Positions 18,612 to 27,897 of a stretch of 64,000 nucleotides of DNA are shown here, in pieces (the stretch's first letter is position 1; every line of letters starts with the position of its first letter). Both the position numbers and the translations under genes were made by a program. The notes beneath the pieces are model-generated. The model ran no database searches. It saw only the letters and a list, made by a program, of their open reading frames with translations, and was not told where the DNA came from. The DNA is from an uncultured Flavobacteriales bacterium (GTDB lineage: Bacteria; Bacteroidota; Bacteroidia; Flavobacteriales_G; Salibacteraceae): assembly GCA_937899835.1 (NCBI GenBank), contig CALCCE010000096.1, forward strand, positions 62,001 to 126,000. The letters are read 5' to 3'.

Positions 18612-21600
18612 TTAATTTACAACCACTTTTAAGGATTTACGGTCTTTTTCACCAATTACGGAAACAAAATAGATTCCTGATGGAAACTGATCGACCTGCA
18701 ACATGGTGCGAAAAACTCCCGTAGTAAAGCTGGATTTTTCAAACATCAGCTCCCCCAAAGTATTAAATACGATGACCCGAATGCGTTCCGCCTGTTCCGA
18801 TCGATAGGTGATGGTCAATTGGTCTTCTGCTGGATTAGGAAAGGCTTTTAGTGCACTAACCGCACGCCATTCCGGGCCCGAAGAAACCGGGCAATATTGT
18901 TTGTCACGATGGATAAAATCGGTCTGGGTCAGCGTGTCACTGCCCAAAGCGTTGGTGGCGATCAACCTCACCGTGTAGAACCCATCGGTGGTATAGGTAT
19001 GTTGTGGGTTTTGTTGGGTGCTGGAAAATCCGTCACCGAAATCCCAATCCCACGAGGTAGGCAGTTTTGTAGAAAGGTCGGTAAAGTTGATGGCTCCGGT
19101 ACAACTGGTGGTACTATCGGCTGAGAAAAACGCAATCGGCGGCTCGGGATTTAGCTGGCAGCTCCAATCGGCCACAAACCCCGCGGCACTGCCAAGCGCA
19201 TCCGAATTGAGAAAAATAGTAGCCGCACCCGAATTGGCAGTAACGCTAAAACTGGAAGGGCTGTTGTTGTCATAGGTGCCTATCAAAGGTGCTGAAGTGC
19301 TGGGACCGTCGTGAATTCGAATGAAATCGGTGCCGCTGCCCATTGCAAAGCCACTGATATCGATGGTAACAGCTGAAGCTCCGGTCGGAGCAATGGTGAT
19401 GGATCCAAAACTGCTGTTGAGGTAGTTGGAGATACCACCGTTGTCATACACCCGTCCGCTACAAGCGGTTTGAACCGGACCTGCGCCTTGTTGGGGCAAG
19501 CACAAAATGGTATCCACCGTGATGTAGTCGATAATAGTAGAATCATCCATTCCGTTCGGGTTGGTAACCGTAAGGGAAACGGTATAATCTCCCGGTGCAC
19601 TGTAAGTATGCTGCGGGTTTTGCTGGTTGCTCGTACCACCGTCACCAAAGTTCCAGGCCCAGGCGGTGACTCCTCCGGTACTTTGATCGGTAAACTGCAC
19701 GATCCGATCGCAAGTAAAGGTTTCGTTGGCACTAAAGGCGGCTACTGGCAATTGACTCACCGAACACAACCAACTGAGGCTAAACCCACCGCTGACCGTT
19801 CCACCGTTAGAAAACTGCTCGATAGTAATGGCGCTACCTGAGGAGGTTACGGTTCCACCGTTGGGCAAGGCAAAGCCATCGTATTGCCCAATCAGCGGAC
19901 TGGAAGCGGATGGACCATCGTAGATACGCAGGTAGTCGCCCACTGCAAAAGCAAAGGCGGAAAAGGTGAGGGTGACAGAGGTAGCAGATGGAGGTTGAAT
20001 GGTGATAAAAGAACTGGTGTTGTTCGAGTAATTTCCTCCCGGACCACCGTTGTCGTGCAGTTGACCCGCACAGCCACTTTGTAGGTTCCCCGTACCGTTG
20101 GCAGGCATGTTGATCGAATTGCAGGCATTGGGATCATAAAGAATATGGTTGGGCTTGGACAACGTGTCGCTACCGCTACCATTGGTGACAATTAATATCA
20201 CGGAATAGGTTCCCGGGGTAGTGTAGGAATGTTGCGGGTTTTGCTGAGTGCTGGTAGCGCCATCACCAAAATTCCACTGCCAGGAAGTAGGGCTGTTTTG
20301 CGACTGGTCAGTAAACTGAATGGTTCCATTACAGGTAATGGTGGTGTCTTCCGTAAAATTCGCCACTGGTGGCGGCAAAGTTTGAAAGATGGTTACTGCA
20401 TAATCTTCTACCTGACCGTTGATAGGGTTGGTGCAAGGGCTGGGATTGCTCCCCGCAAAATCGGACCAAACGCGCATGCGTAAAGCCTGGTTGAGGGTCA
20501 CACCCGTAGACGGTACCGTGAAGGCCGCGCTGTGAGCCATGTTCCCATCCGAACTAAGAATCAGTTCGGCCCCGCTAAAACTGCCGTCGTTGTTGTAATC
20601 GACCCAAGCCCGTACATCTTCATTCTGACTCAGGCCGGTTTGTACATTGATGGTGTAAACAGAACCGGTTACCAAAGAAGTATTGTCGGTGCAACTGTAA
20701 TCTTGGTAGCCTACCGAAGCATTGCCAGAACTGCGGTTGATGGTGGCCAGGGAAACGTTGTAGATGCCATAACTACAGCAATAGCTACCAGTAGCTGGTG
20801 AGCAACTGGCTGGCGAAAGTTGGTTGGCAAAATTTACGGTTACGAAATTGGTTTGTACCAAGGTATCACTTCCATTGAGGTTGCTGGCAATCAAAGAGAC
20901 CGTGTAAGTACCACTGGAGAGGTAGGTATGGGTGGGGTTTTGCTGAAAGCTGGTGCTGCCGTCACCAAATTCCCAAAACCAGGCAGATGGAACGTTTGCT
21001 GACTGGTCGGTAAAAGATACTGCACCATCGCAGGTTGTAGTGGGATCGGCATTAAAAGCCACAGCTGGAGGGGCCGTATTGGGTTGAATGATTACGGCGT
21101 AGTCTTCCGCTTGCCCGTTCACCAGGTCGGCACATGGCGTAGGAATCGGTTGTAGGTCATAATCGGAAGAAATTCGAAGCCGTAGCGGAGTGTTGAGCAC
21201 TGCTGAGCTTGGTATGCTCACTGTACCGTTTGTAATGAGGCTGTTGTTGGCCGAAAGCACCAGTTCAGTAGTATTGTTCAATACACCATCGTTGTTCCAG
21301 TCGATCCAGGCCCGGGTATTGTGCGTGGTGGGCTGGTTGGTGGTGACTTGAATAGGATAAGTTTGACCAGCTGTGAGGTTGGCAATAGTGCAAGAGAAAT
21401 CTTCGTATCCTCCGGCATTCTGAGCATTTTGAGAAGGGTTGTTAATTCCCCCGAAAAGTACGTTCGTGATCCCAAAACCAGCCACGGGTTGGGTGGTTGC
21501 CGGCAGGCAGGAAATAGGAGTGAGCGAGGCACTCAGGTTGACGGTGATATAATTGGGCAAGGTGAGGGTGTCACTTCCGTTGGCATTACTGGCAATCAAT

Positions 21601-22289
21601 TGAACCGTGTAACTACCACTGGCAGTATAGGTATGTTGTGGGTTCTGCGATGTACTCGTAGTGGCATCTCCAAAATCCCATAGCCAGGAAGTGGGTGCCA
21701 ATGTGCTGAGGTCGGTAAACTGAACCAAGCCATTACAAGTAGAAGTGGTGCTGGAAGTAAAATCTGCAACCGGTGGTGTGTTGCCAGGAAGGATCAATAC
21801 GTTATAGTCTTCCGTTTCTCCGAAAGGAATGTTTTGGCAAGGAGTATTAAAGATAAAAGAGTCGCTGGCGCGAATGCGCATCCGAACGGTACTACTAACC
21901 ACACTACTGAGCGGGATCGTTACACTGGTTGTTTGTGTGGTATTGGTTAGGTTACTGGTAGTAAATACCAATTCTCCCGGATCATTAAAATCGTTGTCAC
22001 CGTTAAAGTCAATCCAGGCCGCTAAACCTTGAAAGGTTAAACTACTGGGAGCAATGGATAAAGTATAGGTTTGGCCTTGCTGTACTACTGCTTGCAGGTT
22101 GGGATAGTAGATGTAACTGTTGCTAAAACAGTTGTTTCCGCCAGAGTTGGTATTGGAGAGGTTGGAAAATATTACGCTGTTTACATAGTGGTCGAAAAAA
22201 CAGCTTGAAGAAGGTATACAAACCTGAGAATGTCCATGAAAGGAGAAAAATATGGTGGAGAAAAATAGCAGGTGGAGGAATTTTTTCAT
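18612..22289 (-). CDS. Secreted GEVED/PKD/CUB multidomain protein with type A T9SS sorting domain
   Basis: A 1,225-aa exported protein with a signal peptide ending at about residue 21 (FHGHSQ). Modules alternate: three GEVED domains ('AWIDFNGDNDFNDPGELV ... GETEDYNVLI' and two relatives), each followed by a PKD domain ('WLWDFGDATTSTSQNPQHTY'); then a CUB domain ('LRIYDGPSASSPLIGQYDG'), PKD, a second CUB and a last PKD. The C-terminus ('FPNPAEDQLTITY ... NTLGELMFE ... FPSGIYFVSV ... KSLKVVV') is the type A sorting signal. The GEVED and CUB modules suggest binding or a matrix role; no protease or hydrolase domain is visible. It is first in a two-gene unit with the downstream type B protein. Confidence 0.9.
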   Translation of the reverse strand: MKKFLHLLFFSTIFFSFHGHSQVCIPSSSCFFDHYVNSVIFSNLSNTNSGGNNCFSNSYIYYPNLQAVVQQGQTYTLSIAPSSLTFQGLAAWIDFNGDNDFNDPGELVFTTSNLTNTTQTTSVTIPLSSVVSSTVRMRIRASDSFIFNTPCQNIPFGETEDYNVLILPGNTPPVADFTSSTTSTCNGLVQFTDLSTLAPTSWLWDFGDATTSTSQNPQHTYTASGSYTVQLIASNANGSDTLTLPNYITVNLSASLTPISCLPATTQPVAGFGITNVLFGGINNPSQNAQNAGGYEDFSCTIANLTAGQTYPIQVTTNQPTTHNTRAWIDWNNDGVLNNTTELVLSANNSLITNGTVSIPSSAVLNTPLRLRISSDYDLQPIPTPCADLVNGQAEDYAVIIQPNTAPPAVAFNADPTTTCDGAVSFTDQSANVPSAWFWEFGDGSTSFQQNPTHTYLSSGTYTVSLIASNLNGSDTLVQTNFVTVNFANQLSPASCSPATGSYCCSYGIYNVSLATINRSSGNASVGYQDYSCTDNTSLVTGSVYTINVQTGLSQNEDVRAWVDYNNDGSFSGAELILSSDGNMAHSAAFTVPSTGVTLNQALRMRVWSDFAGSNPSPCTNPINGQVEDYAVTIFQTLPPPVANFTEDTTITCNGTIQFTDQSQNSPTSWQWNFGDGATSTQQNPQHSYTTPGTYSVILIVTNGSGSDTLSKPNHILYDPNACNSINMPANGTGNLQSGCAGQLHDNGGPGGNYSNNTSSFITIQPPSATSVTLTFSAFAFAVGDYLRIYDGPSASSPLIGQYDGFALPNGGTVTSSGSAITIEQFSNGGTVSGGFSLSWLCSVSQLPVAAFSANETFTCDRIVQFTDQSTGGVTAWAWNFGDGGTSNQQNPQHTYSAPGDYTVSLTVTNPNGMDDSTIIDYITVDTILCLPQQGAGPVQTACSGRVYDNGGISNYLNSSFGSITIAPTGASAVTIDISGFAMGSGTDFIRIHDGPSTSAPLIGTYDNNSPSSFSVTANSGAATIFLNSDALGSAAGFVADWSCQLNPEPPIAFFSADSTTSCTGAINFTDLSTKLPTSWDWDFGDGFSSTQQNPQHTYTTDGFYTVRLIATNALGSDTLTQTDFIHRDKQYCPVSSGPEWRAVSALKAFPNPAEDQLTITYRSEQAERIRVIVFNTLGELMFEKSSFTTGVFRTMLQVDQFPSGIYFVSVIGEKDRKSLKVVVN

Positions 22290-22481
22290 ACCAATTCGAT
22301 TCAGACGAGTGCAGGAAGAATGACGTACACAACGGTAAACCGTTGTTCAGTGGGCATCATTTTACATATAGATGACCATTTTGCTGGAATAGTTGCTGCC
22401 CCACACTTTAAAAAACCTATTATTTAGGAATCCCTAAACTTATAGACCAGAAATTAGTGGTAATGGTTGGAAAGTGATAGT

Positions 22482-22515
22482 AAAAACCTCTAAGTGGTAG
22501 GATTAGGAGGTTTTT
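22482..22515 (-). terminator. Intrinsic terminator overlapping the end of the proline dehydrogenase gene
   Basis: On the minus strand AAAAACCTC (22515-22507) pairs with GAGGTTTTT (22490-22482), a 9-bp stem followed by a T-run. The upstream arm is made from the last Lys-Thr-Ser codons and the TAA lies in the loop. It would end transcription of the dlt/proline dehydrogenase run. Confidence 0.65.
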
Positions 22516-23717
22516 CGGCGGGCTTGCTCCTGCTGAATCATTCGGAGCTCTTTCGACATTTGGCCGGCAATGGCCGTATTTTCTTCCGCTCTGCGAATGA
22601 GGTAAGGCACGGTAGCCTTTACCGGGCCATAGGGCAGATACTTGGTCACATTGTAGCCACTCCCGGAGAGGTTGTAACTCATGTAGTCGCTCATACCGTA
22701 GAGCTGCGAAAAATAAATGTGTGGGTGATTGTTGGGCAGGCCTTTTTGACGCATGTGCTCTACCAACAACATGCAACTGGCCTCGTTGTGGGTACCAGCG
22801 CAAATCTCTACACAATCCAGGTGCTTTAAGGCCAGGTCGAGCGCGCCATCGTAGTCTTGATCGGTATTGGCCTTAGAAGCTTGCATGGGAGTAGGATAAC
22901 CTTTGGAGCGTGCCCGTTCGTTTTCTTTTTCGAGGTATGCTCCACGTACCAGCTTCACACCTAAACGAAATTTTTCTGCCCTGGCCCGTTCGATCAACTT
23001 ACCAAAGTAGGCCAATCGGTCGTGCCGATACATTTGTAGGGTGGTAAATACAATGGCTCTTTTGGAATTGAACCGCTGCATCATCGTTTCAGCCAATTGA
23101 TCAATGGCGGGTTGAATCCAGGTTTCTTCCGCATCAATGTACATCGGAACGCCTAAAGAGGCGGCCTTTTCACAAATGCGTTCCAATCGCCCTTGGGCCC
23201 TTTCCCATTCAGCTTGCTCTTCGGCAGTGAGTTGGACTTTCGAAGACACCTTCTCGAGTAAGGCGAAACGGGCAATGCCCGATAGCTTCATGCAGCCAAT
23301 CGGAATGTTGGGATCGTCTTCGGCCTCGTGCAAAACTTGTAGCAACTCATTGGCCGTTCCCTCCAGATCTTTCTCATGGCTCAGGCCTTCAACCGAGTAA
23401 TCTAAAATGGCACCGATGCCGGCATTACCCAGTTTTTGAACCGATTTTCTACTATCGACAATGCTTTCTCCTCCACAAAATTGGCGGTAGATGGTGGCTT
23501 TGATCATCCAGGTAACCGGCAGGTGGAGTTTCAGGGCCAACAACCCCAATTGTGACGAAATCTTCACCACCAATGGACTATTCATCAGTTTGAATACCCA
23601 GTAGGAAAAGCGTAGTTCTTGGTTACTAAGGTGTGCGAAAGCACCTCTGGTGTCATCGAAAGACACTTTTCTAACATCGGAAGAAACCGGGGCGGTAGGC
23701 TCAGAAGACATTCCCAT
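22503..23717 (-). CDS. Proline dehydrogenase (FAD-dependent)
   Basis: Catalyses oxidation of L-proline to pyrroline-5-carboxylate with FAD, feeding electrons to the quinone pool. The 404-aa sequence has the TIM-barrel PRODH signature, including 'GVKLVRGAYLEKENERARSKG' and a final 'YLIRRAEENTAIAGQ' block, and matches the monofunctional enzymes of Bacteroidota in length; no aldehyde dehydrogenase domain is fused. It starts 74 nt after the dltA-like stop on the same strand and is followed by a terminator, so it may be read partly with the dlt genes. No link in function to dlt is apparent. Confidence 0.92.
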   Translation of the reverse strand: MGMSSEPTAPVSSDVRKVSFDDTRGAFAHLSNQELRFSYWVFKLMNSPLVVKISSQLGLLALKLHLPVTWMIKATIYRQFCGGESIVDSRKSVQKLGNAGIGAILDYSVEGLSHEKDLEGTANELLQVLHEAEDDPNIPIGCMKLSGIARFALLEKVSSKVQLTAEEQAEWERAQGRLERICEKAASLGVPMYIDAEETWIQPAIDQLAETMMQRFNSKRAIVFTTLQMYRHDRLAYFGKLIERARAEKFRLGVKLVRGAYLEKENERARSKGYPTPMQASKANTDQDYDGALDLALKHLDCVEICAGTHNEASCMLLVEHMRQKGLPNNHPHIYFSQLYGMSDYMSYNLSGSGYNVTKYLPYGPVKATVPYLIRRAEENTAIAGQMSKELRMIQQEQARRKTS

Positions 23718-23791
23718 TCCAACACCAAAATTAAGTCAAAAGTTCGGAAACAAATCCACTTTTGAAGCAACAAGAAACCACTTTTGGACGA

Positions 23792-25300
23792 CTACAGGCT
23801 ACCCTTACGGTATCGGTCTATCAAAGCCTTGCGGTCCACCTTGTGGTTGGTGGTGTAGGGAAACTCTGAAGTGACGCACAATTCTGATGGTACCATGTAG
23901 GCAGGTAGGTGGTCAAACAACCGTTGCCGGAGCCTATCGAGGTAGCTTTGATCAGGGGAGATACCTTCTTCTAAAATCAAAATACCGATGATTCGTTTTA
24001 CCGTTTCCCGTTGCTTCAGCGGAAGCACAACCGCATCTTTAACGCCTGGCAATTGCCCCATTTGGTGACTGATATCGCCCAATTCGATACGAAAACCATT
24101 CAGTTTGATCTGATCGTCATTGCGCCCCCCAAAAAAGAGTTGTCCGTTTTCGAGTTTTCCCAAATCGCCCGTTCGGAAAGCACGCTTTTGCTGATGCAAG
24201 AAAAACTTTTGTGCATTGAGTTCAGGGGCTTCGAAGTAACCGATAGATACATTGTTACCAACAATTATAATCTCTCCCCATTCGTCATTAGGGTCTTGCT
24301 TTTCGAGCAGCAGTTCGGATGAAAATTTGGGAGCACCTACCGGAAGCGGGTCGTGGTGAGCCACCACTTCGGCGGTCACATCCACCAACGTAGTGGCTAC
24401 AGTAGCTTCGGTTGGGCCGTAAGAATTCAGGACCCGCGCCTTGGGAAAGCGCTCTAAAAGCAACCTTGCAGTGCGGTTGGGAAGGGTTTCGCCACAAAAC
24501 AAAAAGGTGTGTAGCTGTGGGAAATGGGCACCTGTGAAATCGGGTGCTGCCAAATACCGATAGGCAGCCGATGGGGTAGAAACCCAAACGGAAGCGTTGG
24601 CCCTTTGAATTCTGGGAAAAAAAGTACTGGGATCGTTCAATTGCTTCGCTGTAGAGAGTACCAGGCTATCTCCCCGGTGTAGCGAAATGTAAAGGTCATA
24701 CACCGATAGATCGAAACTGAAGGGTGCCTGATTGATCCAGGTGGCGTGGCCAACAAGGCCAAAATCACGGTCCACCCATTCCAGGTAACTGGATACTGCC
24801 GAAGCTGTGATTTGAACCCCTTTGGGTTCTCCGGTGCTACCAGAGGTAAAGATGATGTAGCGAATCGGGTCTTCCGGGCGATGGTGAATGCTTTGGGAGA
24901 AGTTGGCATGGCCTTTTCGAGATATCGGTCCTGAGGATGGAAATATGATCGGCACCTCCTCGAATGGGTGTTCGACACGAGAAGTCAACAAAACCTGACT
25001 ACCGGAACGTTTGGCAATGCGCTGGCAACGTGCTTTCGGCACGTTGATGTCGATTGGAATGTAGGGCAATTGCAATGAGATGCAGGCCAGTACATTTACA
25101 ACAAAATGGGCCTCTTTGTGACCATAAATCAATACCGGGTGTCCGGTGGGTATTTCAGATGCCTGTAATTGCAACATCCTTTCTTGCACCGCCAATTGCA
25201 AGGCTTCCCAATTCATGGAGTGGTCACTGCCCAGTACTGCCAGTTGATCGGTTCCAGAATCGGTCTGAGCAAATGCTCTTAATTGAAAATCGAACCGCAT
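23792..25300 (-). CDS. dltA: DltA-like D-alanine:carrier protein ligase (adenylation enzyme)
   Basis: An ANL-superfamily adenylation enzyme of 502 aa. The P-loop 'YIIFTSGSTGEPKGV', the DltA-type block 'NQAPFSFDLSVYDLY', 'NSYGPTEATVA' and 'YRTGDL'-like 'FRTGDLGKL' are all present. 'FLFCGETLP' keeps the Cys that in DltA of Gram-positive bacteria selects D-alanine over L-alanine. It should activate D-Ala with ATP and load it on the carrier protein at the head of this operon. It is a free-standing domain with no condensation or thioesterase part. It lies 48 nt after the MBOAT gene. A different small amino acid cannot be excluded. Confidence 0.85.
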   Translation of the reverse strand: MRFDFQLRAFAQTDSGTDQLAVLGSDHSMNWEALQLAVQERMLQLQASEIPTGHPVLIYGHKEAHFVVNVLACISLQLPYIPIDINVPKARCQRIAKRSGSQVLLTSRVEHPFEEVPIIFPSSGPISRKGHANFSQSIHHRPEDPIRYIIFTSGSTGEPKGVQITASAVSSYLEWVDRDFGLVGHATWINQAPFSFDLSVYDLYISLHRGDSLVLSTAKQLNDPSTFFPRIQRANASVWVSTPSAAYRYLAAPDFTGAHFPQLHTFLFCGETLPNRTARLLLERFPKARVLNSYGPTEATVATTLVDVTAEVVAHHDPLPVGAPKFSSELLLEKQDPNDEWGEIIIVGNNVSIGYFEAPELNAQKFFLHQQKRAFRTGDLGKLENGQLFFGGRNDDQIKLNGFRIELGDISHQMGQLPGVKDAVVLPLKQRETVKRIIGILILEEGISPDQSYLDRLRQRLFDHLPAYMVPSELCVTSEFPYTTNHKVDRKALIDRYRKGSL

Positions 25301-25348
25301 GACTTTACAGAATCAGATTGAGAATTGGCAACCGCTTGGGAAATAAGT

Positions 25349-26485
25349 TTAAAACCAACGGCCGCTAAAAATGTAGATGGCCACTAAGCAAAGATGCACC
25401 AAAACAAGAATGGAAATCACACGTGTGACCTTTTCGGGAACTCCTTGAAATACCAGATCGCGCCCCTGCTTACGGCTGTAATACACATAACTATTGTGCA
25501 CCACTGAAAATAGTCCAAACAAACAACCACTAAGGATAAAATGAGCCTTGAATCCATTCCACAAGCCCATTAGGGCAAAAGTGGCAAACAAGGCTAAATT
25601 TTGCTTCAACAACGGTTTTGATTTGAGGGACTTAAATCCATTGAGCCACTTGTAGATGGGTCGAAAGAAATAATCGTTGAGCCAATCGCCCAGCGATTTG
25701 TGCCACCTTTTCCAAAATTCTTTTGGATTGTGGGCCAGGTATGGATGATTAAAGTTTATCGGTATGTCGATGCCCATCATTTTGCCCAATCCTATCGCAA
25801 GAGAGCTATATCCGGCAAAATCGAAATAGAGATAAGCACCATAAGCGTAAATGCTTTGCACCTGTATCCAGAGGTCAGAGCTGGAAGGGTCCAATTCCGA
25901 AAGCCAATAGCGTTGTATCGCCTCAGCCACCACCAGCTTTTGAAAGAGGCCCAGCAGTAGGTCTTCCCAACCGCTCCACCAGCGGGTGCGGTCGAGGTTG
26001 GCATAACCTTTATGGAGATCTTTTTGAAACCGCTGAAATCGATCGATCGGTCCGATAAGCAGGGTAGGAACGAAGATTAGAAAGTTGCAAAAATCTAAGA
26101 AGTTGGGGAAGGGCTTCCGATTATCGTGATCCATATACACTTGAATCACCCGAAAAGAAACGTAGGACAAACCGGCAAAAGTGACCCAATCGGTGAGCCA
26201 CTGAGCTTTCAAAAAAATCATGGGCAGTGCCAAAAGCACTGTACCCCAGAGCTTGTTTCCTTTGGGATATTTGTTTGCCAGGAGCCAAATCGTACCGTAG
26301 CTAAACAATATGTATCCTACGAGTTGAAACGGCTTTGGAAAAAAGAAAATCAGGTAAAACAGCGATAGCCCTAGCAGTAAATGACGATAGGGTAGCCACC
26401 TACGAAGTAGGACTTTGGCCAAAAGCACTGTGAAAACAAAAAACGCAGCAAGGCCGGTAAAATCTAAATCGCTAAAAGGAAGCAA
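25349..26485 (-). CDS. dltB: DltB-like MBOAT O-acyltransferase with Asn at the usual catalytic His
   Basis: A 378-aa polytopic membrane protein of the MBOAT family with many hydrophobic helices. The DltB/AlgI blocks 'FAGYSSLAIGLGKMMGI', 'NFNHPYLAHNPKEFWKRWHKSLGDWLNDY' and 'ALMGLWNGFKAHF' are clear. In Dlt systems this protein passes D-Ala from the carrier protein on the cytoplasmic side to DltX and outward. H262 in RWH is kept. The residue in the MG(L/I)WHG motif, where the invariant MBOAT histidine is expected, is N310 (codon AAT, complement of 25556-25558). It sits between dltX (6 nt upstream) and dltA. Either the enzyme is altered or another His (H314 in KAHF) takes part. Confidence 0.85.
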   Translation of the reverse strand: MLPFSDLDFTGLAAFFVFTVLLAKVLLRRWLPYRHLLLGLSLFYLIFFFPKPFQLVGYILFSYGTIWLLANKYPKGNKLWGTVLLALPMIFLKAQWLTDWVTFAGLSYVSFRVIQVYMDHDNRKPFPNFLDFCNFLIFVPTLLIGPIDRFQRFQKDLHKGYANLDRTRWWSGWEDLLLGLFQKLVVAEAIQRYWLSELDPSSSDLWIQVQSIYAYGAYLYFDFAGYSSLAIGLGKMMGIDIPINFNHPYLAHNPKEFWKRWHKSLGDWLNDYFFRPIYKWLNGFKSLKSKPLLKQNLALFATFALMGLWNGFKAHFILSGCLFGLFSVVHNSYVYYSRKQGRDLVFQGVPEKVTRVISILVLVHLCLVAIYIFSGRWF

Positions 26486-26491
26486 CTGGCC

Positions 26492-26638
26492 TTAGAATTG
26501 TTGGTATATGAACTCCACTTTCGACTGTGGTTGGTTTTCAGGGGCCTCGGAAAAGGGATTGTGCAGCCAGATCAACCCACCGATAAGGGCGAGGTAGAGC
26601 AGCAACAGCCGAAGCCAATGTAGGGTTTTTGCCTTCAT
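26492..26638 (-). CDS. dltX: DltX-like microprotein (48 aa, C-terminal FIYQQF)
   Basis: A 48-residue protein with one membrane helix (about residues 8-27), a polar linker and the C-terminus 'VEFIYQQF'. DltX of Gram-positive dlt operons is about 50 aa, has one helix and ends in F-x-Y-x-x-F, whose Tyr is reported to carry the acyl group between DltB and DltD. Here F43, Y45 and F48 match that pattern. The ATG at 26638 overlaps the dltD stop as ATGA and the stop lies 6 nt before the MBOAT gene, so translation is coupled on both sides. A longer frame to 26689 would only overlap dltD. Size makes it easy to miss in automatic annotation. Confidence 0.8.
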   Translation of the reverse strand: MKAKTLHWLRLLLLYLALIGGLIWLHNPFSEAPENQPQSKVEFIYQQF

Positions 26639-27891
26639 GATTTTGGAAGAATCAAATGTTCGTAGATGGCTTGATTGATCTCCATCCATCCCAATGGACC
26701 CGTGTGCATCATGTCGGTAAGCGTACCAATTTCGTATTGTTCCGGGTCGGAAGTATGCAAATTGAGAAAGGTGAAACCTGCTGCTTCTACGGTAGCCTGA
26801 ATTTTTTCAATGTTGGCGTCCATGGTAGCCAACTCCTGATACACCACCGGATGAAAGGATTGCATGACAAACACTACTTGTGACTCGTAGTGCTCCAACA
26901 ATTGCAGTAGGTGCAACAGGTCTTGATATTCTTGAATATCGTCCAGGTTTTTAGGATGCACCGGACGGTGCTGGTTTTGTGCCAATACCTCTTTATAATA
27001 GGTATCGTTGATGCCAAAATTATTAGAGGTGGAGGCCAAGGCTGCTTTTTTACTTCCTTCGGATTTGAGCTTATCCCAAAGGGGTGCCACTGGTATTGGG
27101 ACTTGGGAAGTAGCATTCAAAAAGCGTTTGGTGGAAATTATCCGATAATCTAAATCAATTTCTCCGGCTTTCAATTGCAAAACCTTAGCCGCATGCTCCG
27201 CTTCACTCAATAAAGAATAAGTAGCTGTAAAGGGAGCAAATACCAATCGGTGGAAGGGTGAAATGCTTTGTTTTTGCTTATAATACCATTTGCGGAGCAA
27301 GGGACCCGGATTACCAATGTTGTGAAAATGACTAGCCGCCAGTTCACCTGCGGCCGCTTTGAGTTCGGGAGTGAGCGTGGTATCCTGGTCGATGTAATGG
27401 AGCAAACGAGGGTTATGGTAGCTCAAAAAAACATCCGAATTGGTGCCTTTCGCATATTTGCCTTCAAACCATCCAGTGGAAAGGATAATGGCCAATCGGG
27501 CTCCACGAAGGTCTTCCCCCATCGCAGCCAGCGTAGTGAAAATATTGCCACACTGGTGTCCCGCTTGCCCAAATGCCATGAGCGGGTAGGGGAGTTGTTC
27601 CTTATAAAAACGATACGGAATTTCTTCTTGGTGAGCGTGGGAAAGCTCCGAAGAGCCAATCAGTACAATTCCTTGCCGAAGCGCTTGCCGTACGATTAGT
27701 TCATCTTGGGCCGATTGCCAGGTGCCAATGCGTTTAGGCAAATGTTGGCCTACTGGGGCTACCTCTACTTTGGCGGGCTTTGGATAACACCAGCGATCGA
27801 ACTGGTCCGTTTGCCCTGCGGCAAATAATAGGCCGATGGCTAACAAAAAGGCACTTGAATGAAGCACCATCGGATGTTGCCCACGCTTCAT
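26635..27891 (-). CDS. dltD: DltD-like acyl-transfer protein
   Basis: A 418-aa protein with an N-terminal membrane anchor (about residues 9-26) and an SGNH-like domain outside the membrane. Motifs match DltD: 'IGSSELSHAH' with GSSELS at 79-84, and 'LTDMMHTGPLGW' near the end with D393 and H396 in the place of the catalytic Asp and His. In Dlt pathways this protein makes the last transfer of D-Ala to the surface polymer, so in a Gram-negative cell the active domain should face the periplasm. It starts 6 nt after the carrier-protein stop and overlaps dltX (ATGA). The acceptor here is unknown, since teichoic acids are not expected. Confidence 0.85.
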   Translation of the reverse strand: MKRGQHPMVLHSSAFLLAIGLLFAAGQTDQFDRWCYPKPAKVEVAPVGQHLPKRIGTWQSAQDELIVRQALRQGIVLIGSSELSHAHQEEIPYRFYKEQLPYPLMAFGQAGHQCGNIFTTLAAMGEDLRGARLAIILSTGWFEGKYAKGTNSDVFLSYHNPRLLHYIDQDTTLTPELKAAAGELAASHFHNIGNPGPLLRKWYYKQKQSISPFHRLVFAPFTATYSLLSEAEHAAKVLQLKAGEIDLDYRIISTKRFLNATSQVPIPVAPLWDKLKSEGSKKAALASTSNNFGINDTYYKEVLAQNQHRPVHPKNLDDIQEYQDLLHLLQLLEHYESQVVFVMQSFHPVVYQELATMDANIEKIQATVEAAGFTFLNLHTSDPEQYEIGTLTDMMHTGPLGWMEINQAIYEHLILPKS

Positions 27892-27897
27892 CTGTTA

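Noticed and set aside
26639-26689. Longer start for the DltX-like protein
   Set aside because: It only overlaps dltD; the ATG at 26638 gives the right length and the ATGA coupling.
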